From REEP01 sp964517265 (GTDB lineage: Bacteria; Pseudomonadota; Alphaproteobacteria; Rhodospirillales; Defluviicoccaceae), in assembly GCA_964517265.1 (NCBI GenBank), contig CAZFBS010000005.1, positions 1-64,000 on the forward strand: 64,000 nucleotides of DNA, given 5' to 3'. The stretch's first letter is position 1. Every line of letters begins with the position of its first letter. Under the pieces are notes generated by a model that was given only the letters and a program-made list of their open reading frames with translations, was not told the origin of the DNA and ran no database searches. Positions 8,528 to 17,588 of this stretch are shown here, piece after piece. Position numbers and translations under genes: made by a program.

Positions 8528-8601
8528 GCGGGCGTGGTTCAATGGTAGAACGAAAGCTTCCCAAGCTTTAGACGAGGGTTCGATTCCCTTCGCCCGCTCC
8601 A
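8528..8601 (+). tRNA. trnG-CCC: tRNA-Gly (CCC anticodon)
   Basis: A complete cloverleaf of 74 bases including an encoded CCA end. Acceptor stem GCGGGCG (8528-8534) pairs with CGCCCGC (8591-8597). The D-arm contains TTCAATGGTAGAA. The anticodon arm has loop TTCCCAA, which gives anticodon CCC for glycine codon GGG. The T-arm is GAGGG TTCGATT CCCTT. Discriminator T8598 is followed by CCA. Several glycine tRNAs are usual; this is the one specific for GGG. Confidence 0.95.
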
Positions 8602-8641
8602 GCCGCTGTTCCGCTTCAGCATCAGGATTCCCGACGTGACC

Positions 8642-8920
8642 ATGCGTCTCGCAGTTCCCGCTGTTCTTGTCGGCGCCTTGCTCGCAGGCAGCGGGCTTTC
8701 CGCTTGCTCCAACGTCGTCGGCCGTTCGCCGGACGCGGTATGGGTCAAGCAGCCGATGATCAGCTTCCGAAGCCCGGAAAGCACCGCCCAGAGGGCCTGC
8801 GGCCAGTATGGCAGAACGGCCGTGCGGGAGAGCGTAATGTCTGATCCTGACGGCCGGGACAGACTGTCGCCCGTGCCCTCCGGCCGCTTCGTTCCCATTC
8901 ACGTGTTTCGTTGCCAGTAG
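8642..8920 (+). CDS. Small putative lipoprotein, unknown function
   Basis: A 92-residue protein with a lipoprotein signal peptide: MRLAVPAVLVGALLAG followed by lipobox LSAC, with the acylated Cys near residue 22. The mature part of about 70 residues has two more cysteines (ACGQYG and the final FRCQ) that may form a disulfide. The start is the ATG at 8642, or the GTG two codons earlier. No family was recognised. It lies alone, 40 bases after the tRNA gene. Confidence 0.55.
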   Translation: MRLAVPAVLVGALLAGSGLSACSNVVGRSPDAVWVKQPMISFRSPESTAQRACGQYGRTAVRESVMSDPDGRDRLSPVPSGRFVPIHVFRCQ

Positions 8921-9169
8921 CCCGCCGGCGCTGGTCGGATCGCCTTCGACGCTGCCGGTAAATTTTTCCCACCCGGGAACTCGGGACGGGATCGCGTGGA
9001 TATATTTGGGGGCGGGCGCAGGACTGATCTGGAGACCGCCGCGCAACCGAGGCGACGCCGGCAATCCGGCAGAAGCCGGCAACCCGCGGGAACTTGACGC
9101 AGCGGCTTGCCGGCGGACATCTGGCAGGCGGCGTTGGAGACGAGGCGGACAGAGAAACGGGAGGACCTG

Positions 9170-9565
9170 ATGGCCGATTTGAAGTTGCAGATCCAGGGAG
9201 AAGGCGCAAAAAGAGCAGCCGCCGAGTTGGGCGCGGCACTGGAATTCGAGTTTGATCCGATCGGGCGTGTGGGTGCGGCTCCGGCCCCGGTCTTAGTTGC
9301 GCCCCCTGCACAAGCGACAGCGGCACAGGATTTAGAAGGCGCCGATCCCGTTGCCATGAGCCTTGGGATTCCCGAGGATCTCCTGACAGGGGAAGGGCTT
9401 GAGCAAAAACTTCATCTTCTGGAGAGACTGCGGCGGCTGGTCGCCATCGCCGAGGGTTACCAGGAAAGCGGGACCCGGGTCCAACTTCGTGACGGCGACT
9501 CGCTTCGTGATCTGGCGGGCATGGAGCCGCAGGATGTCCTCGACGCGGTCCAGCGCTCCGGCTGA
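9170..9565 (+). CDS. Hypothetical protein, 131 residues
   Basis: A cytoplasmic protein of unknown function with no signal peptide or membrane segment. It starts at the ATG at 9170 behind GGGAGGAC. The N-terminal 30 residues alternate hydrophobic and polar residues (LKLQIQGEG, AALEFEFD). An Ala/Pro linker follows at about 38-57, then a helical C-terminal half with EQKLHLLERLRRL and RDLAGMEPQDVLDAV. Codon use is like its neighbours. It is followed after 235 bases by lptF. Confidence 0.5.
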   Translation: MADLKLQIQGEGAKRAAAELGAALEFEFDPIGRVGAAPAPVLVAPPAQATAAQDLEGADPVAMSLGIPEDLLTGEGLEQKLHLLERLRRLVAIAEGYQESGTRVQLRDGDSLRDLAGMEPQDVLDAVQRSG

Positions 9566-9800
9566 TTGCTGCCGCGCTCGGCCGCCATCCTGTTAAGCAT
9601 GCCTGTCAAGCACGAGCCGTCTCCTGACCGGGCGTATTGGCCGTGCAATCGAATCCCCCGCTGGCGTCCGCCCGCGCCGGCACTGCCGGCGCGGGCCCTG
9701 CGGCAGCAGTAGCGCGCAGGGACGGGCACGTCTGCGCCTTGATTATGAAACGGACATTCCTCAGTGTGGCGTCTTCTTGAAGGGCAGCGGCGCGGATTGA

Positions 9801-10934
9801 ATGAATGTATTCGATAGGCTCGTCATTCGGCATCTCCTGGTCGGCGTGATCTTCGTCAGCGCCGTCTTGACGGGCGTGATATGGTTGACCCAGTCGCTGC
9901 GTTTCATTGACTGGATTGTCAACCGTGGATTGGATGCGGCGTCGTTCTTGCATCTGGTGATGCTTCTTTTGCCGAATTTTCTTGTCCTTATCCTGCCGAT
10001 CGCCGTGTTTGCGACCGTCATGTTTACCTACACGCGGCTGACCAACGATCGGGAGTTGATTGTGATGCGCGCGGTGGGCGTGAGCCCGCTCGGGATCGCG
10101 AGGCCTGCAATCATCGTCGCTCTGCTGATGACGGTCGGCGCTTACGCGATGCACCTCGTCATCGTGCCGTCTGCCAATCAGGCCTTCAGGGCGCTGCAGT
10201 GGGAAATCCGCTACAATGTATCGCACGTGCTGCTCGAAGAAGGGGCGTTCAACGACTTTGGTGAAGGCATCACGGTCTATGTGAGAGAGCGATCCGGCGA
10301 TGAGCAACTGCGCGGCATTCTGGTCCATGATCGTCGCGATGCGAACCAAGCCTACACCCTGATGGCGGAGCGGGGAGCGCTTGTCCGCGGACAGGGCGAC
10401 AGCAGCCGCGTCATTCTCTTCAACGGCAGCCGGCAGGAAGTGGACCAGGAAAACCATAGCCTGTCGATTCTCTATTTCGAGCGATATGCGTTCGAGCTGC
10501 AGGAGTCCCGCGCAGGCAGCGACGAACGTCGTCTCGACCCTCGGGAGAGGCGATTGAGCGAGCTTCTCGACGTCCGGAATGATCCATCGGTGGAACCGAA
10601 GGACCACGGCAGGTATCTTGTTGCCGCTCATCACCGGCTGACTGCGCCGCTTTCGGTCCTTACCTATACCCTGATAGGCCTTGCCTGTTTGCTTGGGGCA
10701 CCGTTCCGTCGGAGCGGTCAGGCACCGCACAACGCTGTTGCAATCGCCGTTGTCATTTTTCTGGGCTTGAGCGCCCTGGGGGTGGAAAACCTTGCCGCGC
10801 GACAACCGCGTCTGGTGCCGTTGATCTACCTTTTCGCGCTGGTTCCGCCCATTGTCGCCGCAGCCTTTCTGGCGAGGGTGCGGGGTAGCAGCGGGATGGG
10901 CAGGTTGGGCTGGCCAGCTCTTTTCCGCACCTGA
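9801..10934 (+). CDS. lptF: LPS export permease LptF
   Basis: One of two inner-membrane permeases of the LptB2FG ABC transporter that extracts LPS for the bridge to the outer membrane. The 377 residues fit the YjgP/YjgQ family: three N-terminal membrane helices (about 12-32, 50-75, 98-120), a periplasmic beta-jellyroll (about 125-275) and three C-terminal helices. The pattern NDRELIVMRAVGVSP, at the cytoplasmic coupling helix, is diagnostic. The first gene of the lptF-lptG-lptD-surA-pdxA-rsmA cluster. Confidence 0.93.
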   Translation: MNVFDRLVIRHLLVGVIFVSAVLTGVIWLTQSLRFIDWIVNRGLDAASFLHLVMLLLPNFLVLILPIAVFATVMFTYTRLTNDRELIVMRAVGVSPLGIARPAIIVALLMTVGAYAMHLVIVPSANQAFRALQWEIRYNVSHVLLEEGAFNDFGEGITVYVRERSGDEQLRGILVHDRRDANQAYTLMAERGALVRGQGDSSRVILFNGSRQEVDQENHSLSILYFERYAFELQESRAGSDERRLDPRERRLSELLDVRNDPSVEPKDHGRYLVAAHHRLTAPLSVLTYTLIGLACLLGAPFRRSGQAPHNAVAIAVVIFLGLSALGVENLAARQPRLVPLIYLFALVPPIVAAAFLARVRGSSGMGRLGWPALFRT

Positions 10935-10952
10935 GCCTCGGAGATAGTCCCA

Positions 10953-12053
10953 TTGCGGATCTCGATCACGCTCTCGATCTACCTCGCCCGCCAGTTCCTG
11001 CTTGCGTTCTTGGGTATCCTGGGCGCCATTCTGGTGGTGATCTTTCTGGCCGACGTCATTGAACTTCTGCGCCGCGTCGCGACCAGGGAGGAAGTGACGC
11101 TCGCGGCAGTGCTGACGATGGCGCTTCTCAAACTCCCGTTCATGGCTCAACAAGCATTCCCGTTCGTTGCTCTGTGTGCGACGCTGTTGGTGTTCTGGTG
11201 GTTGTCCCGTTCTCACGAGTTGACGGTGATACGGGCCTCTGGCATTTCATCGTGGCAGTTTCTGCTGCCATTCCTCGTTGTCGCGGCGGTTCTGGGGGTG
11301 CTTCAGACCGCTATTTTTGGTCCTTTTGCCTCCGCCGCATTGTCGCGGTTCGAGCGGCTGGAAAGCATCAAGATCGATCGAAATGTCAGCACCCTCGCCC
11401 TCTCCAGCTCAGGGCTGTGGTTGCGGCAGGTGAGCGAGGAGGGACAAGCAGTGGTCCATGCCCTCAATTCTCTTCAGCACGAGAACAACGTGGAACTGCG
11501 GGACGTGACGGTTTTCCGGTACAAGGGAAGAGATGAGTTTGTCGGCCGCATTGATGCCGCCTTGGCCACGTTGGAACCTGGCGCTTGGCGGATGCGGGAG
11601 GCCTGGATTAGCGTTCCGGAGCAGCCGGCACAGTTTCGGGACGAGTATATGCTGCCGACGGATTTGACCCTGGAGCGTATTCATGACAGCTTCGCCAAGC
11701 CGGAGACGATCTCGTTCTGGCAGTTGCCGGGGTTTATCCGCACCTTGGAGGCGGCAGGTTTTTCGGCGGTAGGTCACCGCCTTCATCTGCAAACGATGCT
11801 GGCGGCACCGTTGCTGATGGTGGCGATGGTGTTTATCGGCGCCCCGCTCTCGCTTCGTCACAGTCGCCGCGGCGGCACGGCCTACATCATCGCCGGAGGT
11901 GTGCTGACCGGCTTCATGCTGTACTTCTTGTCCGACCTGGTGTTTGCCCTCGGCCTTTCCGACCGCATTCCGGTGGTGCTGGCGGCATGGACTCCGTCAA
12001 CGGTGGTCACGCTTCTCGGCGTGGCATTTCTTCTGCATCTGGAGGACGGCTGA
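10953..12053 (+). CDS. lptG: LPS export permease LptG
   Basis: Partner permease of LptF; 366 residues with the same layout of three helices, a periplasmic jellyroll and three helices. The coupling segment reads SRSHELTVIRASGIS. The start is a TTG at 10953 behind CTCGGAGA, 18 bases after lptF. The C-terminal helices contain APLSLRHSRRGG, typical for LptG. The gene ends five bases before the lptD start, which indicates tight cotranscription. Confidence 0.93.
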   Translation: MRISITLSIYLARQFLLAFLGILGAILVVIFLADVIELLRRVATREEVTLAAVLTMALLKLPFMAQQAFPFVALCATLLVFWWLSRSHELTVIRASGISSWQFLLPFLVVAAVLGVLQTAIFGPFASAALSRFERLESIKIDRNVSTLALSSSGLWLRQVSEEGQAVVHALNSLQHENNVELRDVTVFRYKGRDEFVGRIDAALATLEPGAWRMREAWISVPEQPAQFRDEYMLPTDLTLERIHDSFAKPETISFWQLPGFIRTLEAAGFSAVGHRLHLQTMLAAPLLMVAMVFIGAPLSLRHSRRGGTAYIIAGGVLTGFMLYFLSDLVFALGLSDRIPVVLAAWTPSTVVTLLGVAFLLHLEDG

Positions 12054-12058
12054 ACCGG

Positions 12059-14224
12059 ATGACGTCAATACGGCAGATCGCGGGATACGTTGTGCTGGCG
12101 GCGTTGATCTTCTGGCAGAGCCCCTCCGTCGAGGCGGCGGATGTCGAGGTGCCCGAGGATGAGCCCATTGTCTTCACGGCCGATCAATTGACCTTCGATC
12201 GCGAGCGCGAAACGGTGCAGGCAACAGGAAACGTCGAGATCGCGTTTGGCGAGCGTATCTTGCTGGCCGATGAGATTACCTATTTCCAGACGCAGGATCT
12301 GGTCGTCGCCACCGGCAATGTCACCTTGCTGGATGTCACCGGACACGTCTTGTTTGCGGATCGGGTTGAGGTTACCGGGGAATTGAAGGACGGCGTGCTG
12401 GAAAACCTGCACGCGATCCTGGCCGACGGGGCCCGTTTCGCCGCCGTCGGTGCGCGCCGGACCGGTGGAAACATCACGGAAATGCGAAGGGCGGTTTACT
12501 CACCGTGCTTTCTGTGTCCGGAAGACCCGACCCGGCCGCCGCTGTGGCAGATCAAGGCGGTGAAAATTGTCCACGACGAGGAGCAGCGGGTGATCAAGTA
12601 CCGCAATGCCTGGATCGAATTTGCCGGCATTCCGGTCGCCTACACGCCGTATCTCTCGCACCCTGATCCCACCGTCACTCGCAAGTCCGGCTTCCTCTTC
12701 CCGACGGTTGGCGCCTCGTCGGATCTGGGGTTGATTGCCGGGATCCCCTACTACTGGGCGATCGGCGACAACAAGGATGCGACGTTCACCCCGATTTACA
12801 CCAGCAACGAAGGGCCGGTCCTCGCTGTCGAGTATCGCCACGCGATGCGCCACGGCTGGCTGTCGATGAACGGGAGCGGGACGTACTATGGTGCTGACTC
12901 AACAGTCGAAGACGTTCCCAACGTTCGTGGCCATATCTTCAGCGAGTTTCGTTACGACATCAATGAGACGTGGCGCGGAGGGATCGACTTCAATCGAGCC
13001 AGCGACGATACCTACCTGCGCCGCTACAAGTTCGGCGACACCGAGCGCGCCTTGACCTCCCGCGGTTTCGTCGAGGGCTTTCGTGTGCGCGACTACATGC
13101 AAGTGAGCGCCTATGGCTTTCAGACGCTTGAAGCAGGCGTGGATCAGTCCACCTTGCCGATCGTTGCACCGTTCGCCGATTACAACTTCGTCAGCCGAAT
13201 GGACCGCTTCGGCGGCCGGACCTCCGTCGACATGAATGCAGTGGCATTGACACGCAAGGAAGGCGTCGACATGCGTCGGCTGTCCGCCCGCACCGAGTGG
13301 GCGTTGCCGTTTCAGGATGCAGTGGGCGGACTCTACCGGGTATCGGCCATGCTGTGGGCTGATGGCTACAATGTCTCGAACGTCGGCATTCCTGGCGATC
13401 CTCAGGATTTTTCCGGCTTTAGCGGACGCGTCTGGCCACAGGCGGCCGTTGAGTGGCGATGGCCGTGGCTACGGAATGGTGAGGCGATCGATCAGGTGAT
13501 TCAACCGGTGCTTCAGATCGTCACGTCGCCGATTGGGGGCAACTCCTCAAAAATTCCGAATGAGGACAGCCAAGCTGTCGAAATCGACGTCAACAATGTC
13601 ATCAGCACGAACCGGTTCCCCGGGCTCGACCGGGTCGAAGGCGGGACCCGGTTCAACTATGGCGTCGACTGGGAAGCCTTCACTGGCCCCGGCTACAGTG
13701 CGCGGGCGTTTCTTGGCCAGAGCTACCGGCTCCACACCGATGACAGCTTTCCCGAGGCGTCAGGCTTTCGCGAGAAGCTGTCCGATGTTGTCGCGGATCT
13801 GAATCTGCAGTTTGCGCCCGTCCTGGATGTCGGCTATCGGACTCGTCTCGACGTTGAAAACGGGGAGTTCCGTCGCAATGAAGTGTGGTTCAGCGGCGGA
13901 TTGCCTGCGCTGACCCTCGCCGGCAGCTATGTCTATTTCGCGGATCAGGATGCCGCGGAATTTGACGGGCGGCAGGAGATCAATCTTGCCCTGCATTCGC
14001 AGTTGACCCGTTACTGGCGCGGTCGGGTATTCGGCTTGCGCGACCTGACCGAGGACCAGACGCAGTTGATCATCGGTGTCGGCTTCACCTACGAGGACGA
14101 ATGTTTTCTGTTTGACGGCAGTTGGACTCGCGAGCGGTTCCGAGACCGGGATCTGGAGCCGGACAATGCGTTCTTCATACGCGTCGGCTTGAAAACGCTG
14201 GGAGAGGGAGGAATTGGTTTCTAG
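12059..14224 (+). CDS. lptD: LPS-assembly outer-membrane protein LptD
   Basis: Outer-membrane translocon that inserts LPS into the outer leaflet. The protein has 721 residues. A signal peptide (about 1-26, ending SVEAAD) precedes an LptA-like N-terminal beta-taco, with FTADQLTFDRERETVQATGN-type repeats at about 35-120. The C-terminal part is a large beta-barrel. Cysteines in PCFLCPEDP (about 158) and EDECFLFD near the C-terminus could form the inter-domain disulfides needed for function. The start is the ATG at 12059, which places the signal peptide correctly; the frame extends upstream over lptG. Confidence 0.93.
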   Translation: MTSIRQIAGYVVLAALIFWQSPSVEAADVEVPEDEPIVFTADQLTFDRERETVQATGNVEIAFGERILLADEITYFQTQDLVVATGNVTLLDVTGHVLFADRVEVTGELKDGVLENLHAILADGARFAAVGARRTGGNITEMRRAVYSPCFLCPEDPTRPPLWQIKAVKIVHDEEQRVIKYRNAWIEFAGIPVAYTPYLSHPDPTVTRKSGFLFPTVGASSDLGLIAGIPYYWAIGDNKDATFTPIYTSNEGPVLAVEYRHAMRHGWLSMNGSGTYYGADSTVEDVPNVRGHIFSEFRYDINETWRGGIDFNRASDDTYLRRYKFGDTERALTSRGFVEGFRVRDYMQVSAYGFQTLEAGVDQSTLPIVAPFADYNFVSRMDRFGGRTSVDMNAVALTRKEGVDMRRLSARTEWALPFQDAVGGLYRVSAMLWADGYNVSNVGIPGDPQDFSGFSGRVWPQAAVEWRWPWLRNGEAIDQVIQPVLQIVTSPIGGNSSKIPNEDSQAVEIDVNNVISTNRFPGLDRVEGGTRFNYGVDWEAFTGPGYSARAFLGQSYRLHTDDSFPEASGFREKLSDVVADLNLQFAPVLDVGYRTRLDVENGEFRRNEVWFSGGLPALTLAGSYVYFADQDAAEFDGRQEINLALHSQLTRYWRGRVFGLRDLTEDQTQLIIGVGFTYEDECFLFDGSWTRERFRDRDLEPDNAFFIRVGLKTLGEGGIGF

Positions 14225-15588
14225 TGTCCTTGATGACATTGCAATCTTTTGTTCCGGAGCCGCCACAGGCCGGTTCTGCAACGCGCGGCGGGGGTCCTTG
14301 CGGACGCTGCAGCCAGCGGATTCCATGGAAAATGCTGACAGCCGTCCTGGTCGTTCTGGCGGTTTATCTGGGTGGAGGATGGGGCGGAACCCGGCTGTCG
14401 GCGCAGGAATCGCTCGGCATCGCCGCAGTGGTCAATGACGATGTCATCTCGGTGCATGACCTGGCCATGCGGATCGCGTTGCTGCTGGCGACAACAGGGC
14501 AGGAGAACAGCCCGGAAAACCGCCAGCGGGCCGCCCCCCATGTGTTGCGCATGTTGATCGACGAGAAGCTGAAGATGCAGGAGGCGAAACGCCTCAATGT
14601 TCAGGTCAGCCGGGACGAAGTCGATCGGGCCTTGACGGAGATCGCTCGCCAGATTGGCGTTCCCCCGCAGGAACTGCCGCGGCTTCTCGCCGGCGCAGGT
14701 GTCAGCATCTCCGCCTTGATGGAACAGGTCGAGGCGGAGATCGCATGGGTCAAGGCGGTCTCCCAGCGGGCAGAGTCTCGCGGCGTGGTCAACGAAGAGG
14801 ATGTCGAGGCTGAGATCCAGCGCATCGAGGAAAGCGCCGGTCGTGCCGAGTTCCGGATCGCGGAGATCTTCCTGCCGTTCAACGAACAGCAAACGGAACG
14901 GGAGGTCGAAGAACTGGGCAAGCGGATCATGAGCCAGCTCCGTCAAGGCGTCGCCTTTCCCGTGCTCGCCCGCAATTATTCCGAGGCGGCCTCGGCGGCA
15001 GTAGGCGGCGACCTCGGCTGGCTCGATGTCGAGCAAATCAATCCCGAGCTGCAGGAGTCCGTTCCTACTCTGGCGCCTGGAGAGGTCATCGGCCCGGTCA
15101 GGACGCTGAGCGGCTATTATATCGTGCTGATGATCGACCGGCGCACCAGAGAGGGACTCCAAGGCGGCCCAAGTACTCTGAGCATGCTTCGGATCTCGAT
15201 GCCACGCGAGGATGGCGAGGGCCGGCAACGTGACGCGCAGCAGATTCGCGAGTTGAGCGCGGGCGCGCGAAGTTGTGCCGAGCTTGAGGCGAGCGCGCAG
15301 AACGCTCCCGGGGTAACTTCGGAGCGGTTGGAGAACTTGGAGTTGGGCAGGATGGAGCCTGAGCTTCGCGACAGGGTCCGCGGGCTCCAGGTTGGTCAGC
15401 AGAGCGAGCCATATCCGGCAGGCGATCGCACTGCTCTGGTGATGGTCTGCGAGCGCAGCGGCGCCTCGCCGCCGGAGCAACTGCGGGAGAGGATTCGCCA
15501 GTCTCTCGTCAATGAGCGGCTTGAAGCCAATGCCCAGCGGATGCTGCGTGACCTTCGCCGGGAGGCGTTCGTGGATGTCAGGCTGTAA
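14224..15588 (+). CDS. surA: SurA-type periplasmic chaperone / peptidyl-prolyl isomerase
   Basis: Escorts unfolded outer-membrane proteins such as LptD across the periplasm. About 454 residues with the SurA layout: a hydrophobic signal/anchor segment after a 35-residue N-terminal stretch (about 38-60), an N-terminal chaperone domain that begins AAVVNDDVISVHDL, then a parvulin domain containing AEIFLPF, GVAFPVLARNYSEA and GGDLGWLD. The second parvulin repeat is degenerate. The GTG at 14224 overlaps the last base of lptD and is well spaced from GAGGGAGG. ATG 14233 is the alternative. Confidence 0.88.
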   Translation: MSLMTLQSFVPEPPQAGSATRGGGPCGRCSQRIPWKMLTAVLVVLAVYLGGGWGGTRLSAQESLGIAAVVNDDVISVHDLAMRIALLLATTGQENSPENRQRAAPHVLRMLIDEKLKMQEAKRLNVQVSRDEVDRALTEIARQIGVPPQELPRLLAGAGVSISALMEQVEAEIAWVKAVSQRAESRGVVNEEDVEAEIQRIEESAGRAEFRIAEIFLPFNEQQTEREVEELGKRIMSQLRQGVAFPVLARNYSEAASAAVGGDLGWLDVEQINPELQESVPTLAPGEVIGPVRTLSGYYIVLMIDRRTREGLQGGPSTLSMLRISMPREDGEGRQRDAQQIRELSAGARSCAELEASAQNAPGVTSERLENLELGRMEPELRDRVRGLQVGQQSEPYPAGDRTALVMVCERSGASPPEQLRERIRQSLVNERLEANAQRMLRDLRREAFVDVRL

Positions 15589-15590
15589 CG

Positions 15591-16664
15591 ATGGGCAGCC
15601 ATGGTGATCGACAAGCGGTGGTAACTCCGCCGGCAGTCACTCCTGTGGTTGTGACGATGGGGGAGCCGGCCGGGATCGGCGGGGAGATCATTCTAAAATC
15701 CTGGCTCCGGCGCGACGAGGGCTTGCCGCCCTTCCTGGCGATCGCTGATGCCGATCACCTGGAGGGGGTGGCGAAACGCCTGAAGCTTGATGTGTCCATT
15801 GTCCGCTGCGAATTGCTGGATGCTTGCCAGTTGCTGCCCTTGCCGTCCGGAAACGCCTTGCCGGTGCTGCACTGTCCTTTGGCGAAACCGGTTGTTCCGG
15901 GAAAACCCGATGCCGCCAATGCGCCTGCGGTGGTGCACGCGATAGAGCTGGCGGTCCAGCTTGTAACGGCAGGCAGCGCGGCCGCATTGGTGACGGCGCC
16001 GGTGCATAAGAAAGTCCTCTATGACGGAGGCTTTCGTTTCCCAGGCCATACGGAATTCCTGGCGGCGTTGGCCGGCGAGGGCATCCGGCCGGTGATGATG
16101 TTGGCTGGGGAGGGTCTGCGGGTGGTACCGGTCACCGTCCACGTCAGCCTTCGCCGTGCAGTTGAAAGCTTGCGGACGGAGGATATTGTTTCGGTTGCGC
16201 GTATCACCGACGCAGCGCTGCAACACGATTTCGGCATTGAATCCCCGCGGCTTGCGGTCGCGGGGCTCAACCCCCATGCCGGGGAGGAAGGGGCGATGGG
16301 ACGCGAGGAAGTCGACATCATTGACCCGGCTCTCGATGTGCTGCGAGAGCAGGGGATAGCGGCTTTCGGCCCCGTTCCACCGGACACCCTGTTCACGGCA
16401 GGGGCTCGCCGGGGATATGATGCGGCAATCTGCATGTATCACGATCAAGCGTTAATTCCGCTGAAGGCCCTGGATTTTGACGGTGGGGTCAACGTGACGC
16501 TCGGTTTACCGTTCGTCCGGGCGTCCCCGGATCACGGCACCGCGCTGGACCTTGCGGGAGCCGGCTGTGCCAGCGAGAACAGCATGATCGCGGCTTTGAA
16601 GATGGCGGCCGCGATGGCAGCCCGACGTGCGGCGACTGCCGGTCCCGTCATCCAGGCTCCCTGA
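15591..16664 (+). CDS. pdxA: 4-hydroxythreonine-4-phosphate dehydrogenase
   Basis: NAD-dependent step in the DXP-dependent pathway to pyridoxal phosphate. 357 residues. Recognisable blocks are TMGEPAGIGGEI near the N-terminus, TAPVHKK, FPGHTEFLA, the metal-binding region GLNPHAGEEG, and MYHDQALIPLK with the metal-ligand His, followed by TLGLPFVRASPDHGTA. The start lies two bases after the surA stop. The surA-pdxA-rsmA order is widespread in proteobacteria. Confidence 0.96.
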   Translation: MGSHGDRQAVVTPPAVTPVVVTMGEPAGIGGEIILKSWLRRDEGLPPFLAIADADHLEGVAKRLKLDVSIVRCELLDACQLLPLPSGNALPVLHCPLAKPVVPGKPDAANAPAVVHAIELAVQLVTAGSAAALVTAPVHKKVLYDGGFRFPGHTEFLAALAGEGIRPVMMLAGEGLRVVPVTVHVSLRRAVESLRTEDIVSVARITDAALQHDFGIESPRLAVAGLNPHAGEEGAMGREEVDIIDPALDVLREQGIAAFGPVPPDTLFTAGARRGYDAAICMYHDQALIPLKALDFDGGVNVTLGLPFVRASPDHGTALDLAGAGCASENSMIAALKMAAAMAARRAATAGPVIQAP

Positions 16665-16688
16665 ACGGCACGCCGGGATCGGCATGCC

Positions 16689-17546
16689 ATGACGGGCGAG
16701 GAGGATGATCGTCAGACACGGCCGCTCCTGGCGCCTCTTCGTGACGTAATCGCCCGTCATGATCTGAAGCCGAAGCGCAGCCTGGGCCAGCACTTTCTGC
16801 TCGACGTCAACCTCACGGACCGGATTGCGCGGACAGCGGGCGATCTGCGCGGCGTCCATGTCGTCGAGATCGGACCGGGGCCGGGCGGCTTGACCCGCAG
16901 CCTGCTCGCGGCCGGGGCTGCACGGTTGATTGCGGTGGAGAAGGATCCTTGTTGTGTGGCCGCCATCAATGAACTGGCCCAGGCCTATCCGGACCGGCTC
17001 GTCGTGGTCGAGGCGGATGCGCTCGAATGCGACATCTGCGCGCTCGCCCCGGCGCCCCGGCGCATCGTCGCCAATCTTCCCTATAACATTGCCGCACCGC
17101 TGCTCATCGGCTGGCTACACGTTGTTCATGCGCTTGTCGGCATGACGCTGATGGTCCAGAAGGAGATCGCCGATCGCTTGGTGGCGTCACCGCGAACGGC
17201 CGATTATGGCCGCTTGTCTATCATCGCCCAGTGGTTGTGCACGATCCGGCGGGAATTCAACGTCGACCGCAATGCCTTTACACCACCGCCGAAGGTGACA
17301 TCGACGGTGGTGACGCTGACGCCGCGCGCGGTGCCGATTGCACCGGCGACCTGGCGGGCGCTGGAGCAGGTCACTGCGGCCGCGTTCGGACACCGGCGCA
17401 AGATGTTGCGTGGCAGCCTGAAGCAGCTCGGCCTCGATCCCGGCGTCGTCGGTATTGATCCGACCCGCCGCGCCGAAGAGCTTTCCGTTCCTGAGTTTTG
17501 CCTGTTGGCTCGGCTACACGCGGAGAAATCCGCCCGGCAGCCGTAA
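16689..17546 (+). CDS. rsmA: 16S rRNA dimethyladenosine transferase
   Basis: Dimethylates A1518 and A1519 in helix 45 of 16S rRNA during late 30S assembly. 285 residues. The SAM-binding glycine loop is VVEIGPGPGG, the acidic site is VVVEADAL, and the catalytic motif is NLPYNIAAP. The N-terminal KRSLGQHFLLD is characteristic of KsgA/RsmA. The start is the ATG at 16689, 24 bases after pdxA. Confidence 0.96.
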   Translation: MTGEEDDRQTRPLLAPLRDVIARHDLKPKRSLGQHFLLDVNLTDRIARTAGDLRGVHVVEIGPGPGGLTRSLLAAGAARLIAVEKDPCCVAAINELAQAYPDRLVVVEADALECDICALAPAPRRIVANLPYNIAAPLLIGWLHVVHALVGMTLMVQKEIADRLVASPRTADYGRLSIIAQWLCTIRREFNVDRNAFTPPPKVTSTVVTLTPRAVPIAPATWRALEQVTAAAFGHRRKMLRGSLKQLGLDPGVVGIDPTRRAEELSVPEFCLLARLHAEKSARQP

Positions 17547-17588
17547 TGGCCATGGCAGCATGCGGGCCGTGCGGGCGTCGACAGGCCC

